Shown here in pieces: positions 7,294-12,373 of a stretch of DNA of 12,373 bases. Source of the DNA: Ignavibacteria bacterium (GTDB lineage Bacteria > Bacteroidota > Ignavibacteria > Ignavibacteriales > Melioribacteraceae); NCBI GenBank assembly GCA_003233295.1, contig QILJ01000304.1, positions 1 through 12,373 on the forward strand. The letters run 5' to 3'. The first letter of the stretch is position 1, and each line of letters opens with the position of its first letter. The notes beneath the pieces are model-generated. The model was not told where the DNA came from, did no database searches, and worked only from the letters and a program-made list of their open reading frames with translations. The position numbers were made by a program, and so were the translations under genes.

Positions 7294-9381
7294 ATGAATA
7301 TTTTTCATAATAGCAAATGCAAAACTATTTTCCTTAGTTTTCTTTTTTTGTTTTTCATCAGTTTGGTACTTTCAGCTCAGGGGAGAACAAAATGGTTAGC
7401 TGTCGGGACCTTGCACAATTGGTACTCTGAATTTGGGTCGGAAATTGAAGAGGGTTTATTTACATCTCAACAATATGGGCTTAGATGGCCGGCAAATCAT
7501 CCATTCATGGATATGCAGGCAGCAAAAGCATTATGGATTGGTGTTGAGAATTTTACCGATGCAGACCAATTTGGAGGCAACACTTTTTTACATAAAGTTG
7601 TGCATGTCGGTCCTAGAGTAAACGGTGCAAACGAGTTCTTTCCCGTTAAGTTCAAAATGTATGGTAAATTTGAACAGCCTCAAGTTTATGTTGACGGGAA
7701 TTTATCCTTCGAACTTTCTCAGGAAATTGACGAGTTAAATCCAAATCAGCCTTATGATAAGCTGATATATGACGAAGTAAATACAATGATAGGGGCTACT
7801 GTAAAAAGAAGGATCTACCAGTTCAGTCAGCAGTACCATGATAATTATATCATCCATGATGTAACGATTGTGAATACTGGAAATGTTGATGATGATCCTG
7901 AGATTGAATTACCGAACACAACATTAGAGAACCTTTACCTCTATTATCAATATCGTTGGGCTATTTCGCGTAACACGAGGTATGTTATCGGGAATGCAAC
8001 CGGATGGGGAATTAATACCATGCTGGATGTAAGGGGTGATGGTCTTGGCGGGCAATACGGAACGGATAATGAAGATATTAAAGCTAACTATGCATGGCAC
8101 GGGAAGTATCCGCCCTTTACTGCTTACGATAATATTGGAGGACCAATCTGGACACCTACAACAGTTGGAGGTCTTTTGACAGCAACGGATACTGTAGGCA
8201 GGTTAGGTTCTGCACAATTTTGCGGTGTTGTTACATTACATGCCGATCAGGATCCTGATGATCCGGTCAACGATGATTCTCAACCTTCAACAACCGGGTA
8301 TATTGGATCGGACAAACCGTATACTTCGAAAAATGATCCATTCAATCCGGTAAAAATGAGTGAAGAATATTCTTTAATGTCCAAAGGTCATCAGGAACGT
8401 CATGCATATGTTGTTGAGCCGGCAGGAAAATTTACAGAACCAACCGGTGATCCTGCGCTTGGCTCCCCCGGCGGGTTTTCAAATGTGAATGGTTACGGAC
8501 CTTATACTTTAGCACCAGGCGATAGTATTAGAATTGTTTGGGCTGAAGGTGCAAAAGGTCTTTCTTGGGAAAAGTGTGTAAGTATCGGCAGGGATTATAA
8601 GAACGGTGTAATTGATGCAAAAACAAAAAATGAATTTGTGATGACTGGAAGAGATTCACTTTTCGAAACATTTAGAAGAGCTATTGCAAATTATAATTCA
8701 GGACAAGGTTTTACTGCTCCTCAAAATCCATTACCTCCGTCCATCTTCAATGTTGATGGAAAGGGTGATAGGATCGAATTAATCTGGGATTATGATGAAA
8801 CGATCGGACCCGCAATTTCGGGATTTGAAATATACAGAGCTAGGGAAAAATCTGACAGTACTTATTATTTAGTAAATACCGCTTCCCCTAGCGAAAGAAT
8901 ATATAAAGACACAAGTGCAGTTCGAGGTGTTAGTTACTTCTATTACATTCAAGCTATCGGCTTAGCTTCGGACAATAACGGCGGTGGAATGACTCCTACA
9001 GGTGTTCCTTTACGAAGCGGCAGATTTTATACTCAAACTTATACGCCTACACAATTGAAAAGACAAGCATCAGCAAGTGTTAGTGAATTCAGAGTTGTTC
9101 CAAATCCTTTTATCAGAGGAGTTGCAGCGGAACTTACATTTGGAAGTGATGAACCAAATAAAATTGCGTTCTTCAACATTACTGGTGATTGTAAGATCCA
9201 AATATTTTCTGAAATGGGTGAGTTGATTTGGGAAGTAAATCATAACGATGGAAGCGGTGATGAATTTTGGTATCAAACAACTTCCAGCAACCAGCTTGTG
9301 GTTAGCGGTGTTTATATTGCTGTTGTTACCGATAATCAAACAGGTGAAAGGTCGATTCAAAAATTTGCAATTATTCAATAA
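7294..9381 (+). CDS. Secreted protein of unknown function with FN3-like domain and C-terminal sorting-like domain
   Basis: This 695-residue protein has a long hydrophobic signal peptide ending SLVLSAQ at about residue 29. I recognise no enzymatic family in residues 30-470. This part is rich in aromatic residues, glycine and aspartate, including WLAVGTLHNWYSEFGSE near the start, LWIGVENFTD, and a D/P-rich stretch QDPDDPVNDD. A fibronectin-III-like domain lies at about 481-575 (IELIWDYDE, ISGFEIYRA, YFYYIQAIG). The C-terminal 95 residues resemble a FlgD-like/T9SS sorting fold: FRVVPNPF (599-606), CKIQIFSEMGELIWEV, and VSGVYIAVVTD. The protein is therefore probably a T9SS cargo or surface-anchored, which fits the PorV/PorQ-family gene 22 bp downstream. 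GAGGA at 7285-7289 is the ribosome binding site. The role could be structural or ligand-binding; I cannot tell which. Confidence 0.85.
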   Translation: MNIFHNSKCKTIFLSFLFLFFISLVLSAQGRTKWLAVGTLHNWYSEFGSEIEEGLFTSQQYGLRWPANHPFMDMQAAKALWIGVENFTDADQFGGNTFLHKVVHVGPRVNGANEFFPVKFKMYGKFEQPQVYVDGNLSFELSQEIDELNPNQPYDKLIYDEVNTMIGATVKRRIYQFSQQYHDNYIIHDVTIVNTGNVDDDPEIELPNTTLENLYLYYQYRWAISRNTRYVIGNATGWGINTMLDVRGDGLGGQYGTDNEDIKANYAWHGKYPPFTAYDNIGGPIWTPTTVGGLLTATDTVGRLGSAQFCGVVTLHADQDPDDPVNDDSQPSTTGYIGSDKPYTSKNDPFNPVKMSEEYSLMSKGHQERHAYVVEPAGKFTEPTGDPALGSPGGFSNVNGYGPYTLAPGDSIRIVWAEGAKGLSWEKCVSIGRDYKNGVIDAKTKNEFVMTGRDSLFETFRRAIANYNSGQGFTAPQNPLPPSIFNVDGKGDRIELIWDYDETIGPAISGFEIYRAREKSDSTYYLVNTASPSERIYKDTSAVRGVSYFYYIQAIGLASDNNGGGMTPTGVPLRSGRFYTQTYTPTQLKRQASASVSEFRVVPNPFIRGVAAELTFGSDEPNKIAFFNITGDCKIQIFSEMGELIWEVNHNDGSGDEFWYQTTSSNQLVVSGVYIAVVTDNQTGERSIQKFAIIQ

Positions 9382-9403
9382 AATTTATCTGATGGGTACA
9401 TCA

Positions 9404-10423
9404 ATGAAAAAAAATATAATTACAATACTTTTAGCAGTTCTCCTTATTGGCTTTGGATTAAATACCGAAACATTAGCACAGGATCGGCAGAAACTTGCTC
9501 AAACCGGTATGAAGTTCCTTGGTGTTTCAACCGATGCTAGGGTATCGAGTATGGGTGACGCAATAACATCAATATTCGGAAATTCCACGGCTATGTTGTA
9601 TAACCCGGCTGGTATGGCTGATCTTCAAAGTAATGTTGATTTTTCTGTAGGTAATTTACAGTGGATAGCCGATATAAACTATTTATATGCTACTATCTCA
9701 TTTCAGCCGTTCTCTGAGAATTACGGCATTTTTGGATTCTCGGTTGTAAATGTTAACTATGGCGACTTTATCGGAACAATAAGAAAAGATAACGATCAGG
9801 GCTTTGAAGAAGTGGGGACGTTTTCTCCATCTTCTATTGTTATTGGCTTTAGTTATGCAAAAATGCTCTCTCAAAAATTTGCTATCGGTGCTAATATTAA
9901 ATATGCCAGACAGTCGCTAGGCTCCGGTGTAGTTGGGTTTAATGCAGATGGTTCATACAAAACGGAAAGTTTTTCTACTGATGTTTTTGCATTCGACTTT
10001 GGGCTGATATATAAAACTGGTTTCAAAAGTTTTAATATTGGTATGAGTATAAGTAATTTCTCTCAAGAAATTAAGTATGTTGAGGAAGGATTCCAGTTAC
10101 CGCTATTATTTAAGCTCGGTGTATCAATGGATATGATGAATCTATTTAACATTGATAAAGAAAAACATTCATTTATGTTATCAGTAGATGCAACTCATCC
10201 GAGAGATTATCCTGAGCAGATCTTAATTGGAGCAGAGTATTTATTCCTGCAGAGTTTTGCTATAAGGGTTGGATATAAAACCCCGACTGACATTGGCGGT
10301 CTTAGTGCAGGCGCTGGTGTAAAAGTGAATATCGGAGGTATGGCGTTAGGTGTTGATTATTCTTACGCACCCGCTGATGTTTTCGATTATGTTCAAAGAA
10401 TTGCTGTTAAGTTTGCTTTTTAA
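9404..10423 (+). CDS. PorV/PorQ family outer-membrane protein (UPF0164-like)
   Basis: The 339-residue product has a signal peptide with probable cleavage after LA at residue 25. The family signature follows directly: GMKFLGVSTDARVSSMGDA (35-53), then FGNSTAMLYNPAGMADL (58-74). Later segments alternate in the manner of a FadL-like beta-barrel, and the chain ends in the aromatic IAVKFAF. In known T9SS systems PorV binds the sorting domain of cargo and shuttles it to the attachment complex, while PorQ acts with PorZ. I cannot tell which of the two this resembles more. The frame is open upstream to 9248, but that would overlap the preceding gene by 134 bp and bury the signal peptide. ATG 9404 gives a clean signal peptide, with GGG at 9394-9396 as a weak ribosome binding site; ATG 9392 is a less likely alternative. 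Its place right after a putative cargo gene suggests dedicated service, which is inference. Confidence 0.87.
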   Translation: MKKNIITILLAVLLIGFGLNTETLAQDRQKLAQTGMKFLGVSTDARVSSMGDAITSIFGNSTAMLYNPAGMADLQSNVDFSVGNLQWIADINYLYATISFQPFSENYGIFGFSVVNVNYGDFIGTIRKDNDQGFEEVGTFSPSSIVIGFSYAKMLSQKFAIGANIKYARQSLGSGVVGFNADGSYKTESFSTDVFAFDFGLIYKTGFKSFNIGMSISNFSQEIKYVEEGFQLPLLFKLGVSMDMMNLFNIDKEKHSFMLSVDATHPRDYPEQILIGAEYLFLQSFAIRVGYKTPTDIGGLSAGAGVKVNIGGMALGVDYSYAPADVFDYVQRIAVKFAF

Positions 10424-10478
10424 TTTTATATAAAACTAGATCATTGTTACATCCGGATAAAATAGAGGATCAAAACAG

Positions 10479-11669
10479 ATGAAACGAAAATTTAAAATAT
10501 CATCAATAATCAAAATCGGATTACCAATTTTATTAATTTCATTATTATTATTTGGCTGTTCTGAAGATGTTACTCCAAGTTTATATGAGAAAGTAAATGA
10601 TAGTGCTCCGACACCGGTTATAAGTGATATTTCACCTAAGGTAGGACTTGGCGGAATAACAGAGTTTACAATTACCGGTCAAAATTTTTCTGATGTCTTG
10701 GATGAGAATGTTGTCTATTTCGGTGCAACTCCAGGAACAGTATTGAATGCTTCTGAAACCCAGCTTGTAGTGCTTGCTCCGAATGTTATTCAAGATTCTA
10801 TTGCAGTAAAGCTGAATACGTTAGCGGCTGAGTTCAGTAATGCAATAATTATCGATCTTAAATCAGCTGTTCGCGAGCCATATGACTTTGCTGATTTTGA
10901 GCAGCCTTATGCAATAACAGCAGATAATGTTGGTAACGTCTATTTGTCATTTGTAAGTGATAATAAAGGACAAGGTATTAAGAAATTGACCCCGGATGGT
11001 GAACTGCTCGATTTTGCGCCAAAGGGCGGCGAAACATTTTACTTCGGGTTGCAGTATGGACCTGGCGGTAAGTTATACGGTGTTAGAGGTGTTAGAGCAT
11101 TGTTTGTTGTTGAAGAAAATACCCCTCCTGCAACATATGCAGTTTTTGAAAGTGGGACATCGATGTTCGATCTGGATTTTGATCAAGATCATAATATTTG
11201 GACTGCCGGTAAAGGTGGAAAGATTTTTAGGGTTCCAGCGAATCCAACAGGTACTAGTGACTGGAAATCATTTGACTTTGAACCTGAAGTTTCTGCCGTA
11301 AAGGTATATAATGGATATCTATACTTAGCCACTAAAAGAGATCTTTCACAACTTATTTATAGGATACAAATAATTTCTGCAGATAGTTTAGGAGCGCCGG
11401 AAGTTTACTTTGCATTTTCGGCAAATTATCCAATGACTGTTACAGTTAATGCAATTACTTTTACCTCTGACGGTCAGCTCTTGATCGGGACGAATGATTT
11501 GAATCCGATTAAATATGTAAACACTGATGGTACTTTCGGAGATCTTTACGACGGTGTTCTTAATCCTGAGATGATCAGTTTTTCATGGGGAATGGGAAAT
11601 GAATTATTTGTTACAAGAGCTAGATTTTCCGGTAATGGGATTGAGACAACTCAAACTATTAGCTGTTAA
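10479..11669 (+). CDS. IPT/TIG-domain lipoprotein with beta-propeller-like region (3' end probably frameshifted)
   Basis: The 396-residue reading frame begins with a lipoprotein signal (hydrophobic run, lipobox LFGC with the lipidated Cys at 27, then SEDVTP). An IPT/TIG domain occupies about 46-126 (ISDISPKVGLGG, FTITGQNF, VVYFG, and A.ETQLVVLAP). Residues from about 140 show repeating propeller-like blades of NHL/SMP-30 type: PYAITADNVGNVYLSF, FDLDFDQDHNIWTAGKGGKIF, and INA-like ITFTSDGQLLIGTND. The protein should sit on the outer membrane, probably exposed at the surface, where TIG-propeller proteins are plausible ligand binders. The last residues (TQTISC) look wrong for this fold. A one-base skip at about 11649 restores a sensible tail to 11709, for about 409 residues in all. 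The ribosome binding site is GAGGA at 10465-10469. The gene lies 55 bp after the PorV/PorQ gene and is the last member of the cluster. Confidence 0.85.
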   Translation: MKRKFKISSIIKIGLPILLISLLLFGCSEDVTPSLYEKVNDSAPTPVISDISPKVGLGGITEFTITGQNFSDVLDENVVYFGATPGTVLNASETQLVVLAPNVIQDSIAVKLNTLAAEFSNAIIIDLKSAVREPYDFADFEQPYAITADNVGNVYLSFVSDNKGQGIKKLTPDGELLDFAPKGGETFYFGLQYGPGGKLYGVRGVRALFVVEENTPPATYAVFESGTSMFDLDFDQDHNIWTAGKGGKIFRVPANPTGTSDWKSFDFEPEVSAVKVYNGYLYLATKRDLSQLIYRIQIISADSLGAPEVYFAFSANYPMTVTVNAITFTSDGQLLIGTNDLNPIKYVNTDGTFGDLYDGVLNPEMISFSWGMGNELFVTRARFSGNGIETTQTISC

Positions 11670-11709
11670 CATGCAGAAAAAAGGGGCGCCGCAATATGGG
11701 CGGGAATAA
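11650..11709 (+). other. Out-of-frame C-terminal tail of the preceding lipoprotein
   Basis: In frame 1 this segment reads LKLLAVNMQKKGAPQYGRE followed by TAA (11707-11709). It has no ribosome binding site of its own. It fits as the true end of the propeller protein: joined after ETT/ET of the frame-3 sequence it gives a closing blade strand plus a short basic tail. From memory, similar lipoproteins in related bacteria end in a GAPYYGR-like motif; this should be confirmed by alignment. The shift equals one inserted base (or two deleted) near 11649. Confidence 0.65.
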
Positions 11710-11730
11710 TTTAGGTTTTAATAATTTATG

Positions 11731-11765
11731 AACATCTAAAAAAAAAAATAGATGTTATCTTTTTT
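11731..11765 (+). terminator. Hairpin with A10 loop and T-rich tail, likely transcription terminator
   Basis: AACATCTA (11731-11738) pairs perfectly with TAGATGTT (11749-11756) across a loop of ten A residues, and a T-rich run follows (11758-11765). It lies 22 bp after the restored stop at 11709 and before the next gene, where the receptor-to-lipoprotein transcript would end. The large all-A loop is unusual. The A run could also pair with the downstream T run as an alternative stem. Confidence 0.65.
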
Positions 11766-11851
11766 AATTGATTTTAATAAAAATATTAGTGATTTTACAA
11801 CGTTATATTTAGAAAACTAACTAACTAATCATTCATTTTTATCATTACTTT

Positions 11852-11858
11852 AGGAGGT
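11852..11858 (+). promoter_or_regulatory. Near-consensus ribosome binding site
   Basis: AGGAGGT lies 7 bases (after GGAGG) before ATG 11865 and only 4 before ATG 11862, so it favours the second ATG. It is by far the strongest Shine-Dalgarno site in the window; the other genes have shorter or no recognisable sites. Confidence 0.8.
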
Positions 11859-11864
11859 ACTATG

Positions 11865-12373
11865 ATGAAAAAACTATTTACAATGTTAGCCATTGTTGCA
11901 TTGTTTGCATCTACAATGAATGCACAATGGACTGACTTAGGCGCGTTCCCCGACACTAGTTATGTCGGAAGTACACATGGTATAGCGGTGGACCCAGACG
12001 GTAAAATTTGGACTGCCCCATACTATTATGAAGTTCCTTGGATTGTAGGCGAAGATACCCTAATGACAGCCGGAATCCGAGTCTTTGAGCCAGATGGAAC
12101 TGAGGCTTCTTTTTCACCAATCACAACAGTAGAAACAGGTGGAGGATTTATAGTTGATACTCTCTATCCAGGTAGATGTAGAGGATTAACTGCTGATGAA
12201 AACGGAAACATTGTTTACGTTTCATCAGGACCATCCAGAATGTATAAAATTGATTACAAAACAGGTGCAGGAATAGCAGCTGTTGAAATACCTGAATCTG
12301 GTTCTTCTCCAACACAACCTGGAATATCTGATAACGGAACTATTTTTGTTGGTCCAGTCGTTGGTAATGGTGG
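11865..12373 (+). CDS. Secreted beta-propeller-like protein (3' end outside window)
   Basis: The frame is open for 169 codons to the right edge. It starts with a signal peptide (MKKLFTMLAIVALF, cleavage likely after NA at residue 20). The mature part shows repeated propeller-blade-like segments: HGIAVDPDGKIWTAPYY (38-54), then IRVFEPDGT, GLTADENGNIVYVSSGPSRMYKID and GISDNGTIFVGP. These are typical of NHL/SMP-30/YncE-like propellers. The lipoprotein just upstream has similar D.xGN/IW segments, so the two may be related, but this one has no lipobox or TIG domain. ATG 11862 directly precedes the chosen start and is possible, though the ribosome binding site spacing favours 11865. The strong ribosome binding site and CCA-biased proline codons (no CCG among 12 prolines) suggest high expression. 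A C-terminal sorting domain may lie beyond the edge. No specific function is claimed. Confidence 0.82.
   Translation, partial: MKKLFTMLAIVALFASTMNAQWTDLGAFPDTSYVGSTHGIAVDPDGKIWTAPYYYEVPWIVGEDTLMTAGIRVFEPDGTEASFSPITTVETGGGFIVDTLYPGRCRGLTADENGNIVYVSSGPSRMYKIDYKTGAGIAAVEIPESGSSPTQPGISDNGTIFVGPVVGNG

Noticed and set aside
9248..9403. Upstream extension of the PorV/PorQ frame
   Set aside because: It overlaps the end of the preceding gene in another frame and would put a clear signal peptide 52 residues inside the protein.
10451..10458. 8-bp palindrome ATCCGGAT before the lipoprotein gene
   Set aside because: It is too short to support a regulator site, and no second copy was noticed in the window.

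Overview
The window looks like a chromosomal piece of a low-GC, Gram-negative bacterium of the Bacteroidota/Chlorobi side of the tree, most likely Ignavibacteria or a close relative. The reasons are a C-terminal type IX secretion (T9SS) sorting domain with the motif QNYPNPFNPST, a PorV/PorQ-family outer-membrane protein, TonB-dependent receptors with an N-terminal carboxypeptidase-regulatory-like domain, and mostly weak Shine-Dalgarno sites. The lineage call is inference. Every gene is on the + strand, and every intact one encodes an exported protein with a signal peptide or lipobox.

Layout. Positions 1-832 are a decayed TonB-dependent receptor: it is open at the left edge, frameshifted at about 543 and cut off at 832. 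Positions 833-1079 are AT-rich and hold no gene, only a perfect hairpin followed by a T run (970-994). Positions 1080-4013 encode a GHL10-family glycoside hydrolase with five fibronectin-III-like domains, four of which form a tandem duplication with a period of exactly 192 residues, and a T9SS sorting domain. After a 103-bp gap comes a tightly spaced unit, 4117-11709: an intact TonB-dependent receptor, an unrecognised secreted protein with an FN3-like domain and a sorting-like tail, a PorV/PorQ-family barrel, and a lipoprotein with an IPT/TIG domain plus a beta-propeller-like region. The lipoprotein frame appears to be broken about 20 codons before its natural end, and the missing tail is readable in another frame to 11709. 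A hairpin at 11731-11756 then ends the unit. At 11865 a new gene starts behind a near-consensus ribosome binding site and runs off the right edge. It encodes a secreted protein with propeller-like repeats.

How the genes may work together. The 4117-11709 cluster joins an energised outer-membrane importer, a probable T9SS cargo, a PorV-type factor that could hand that cargo to the cell surface, and a surface lipoprotein that could bind ligand. With the secreted GHL10 hydrolase next door, a surface system that cuts and takes up a polymer (glycan or peptidoglycan-like) is a reasonable hypothesis. No SusD-like protein is seen, so this is not a classical Sus locus, and nothing in the sequence names the substrate. 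No tRNA, rRNA, CRISPR array or insertion sequence was recognised.
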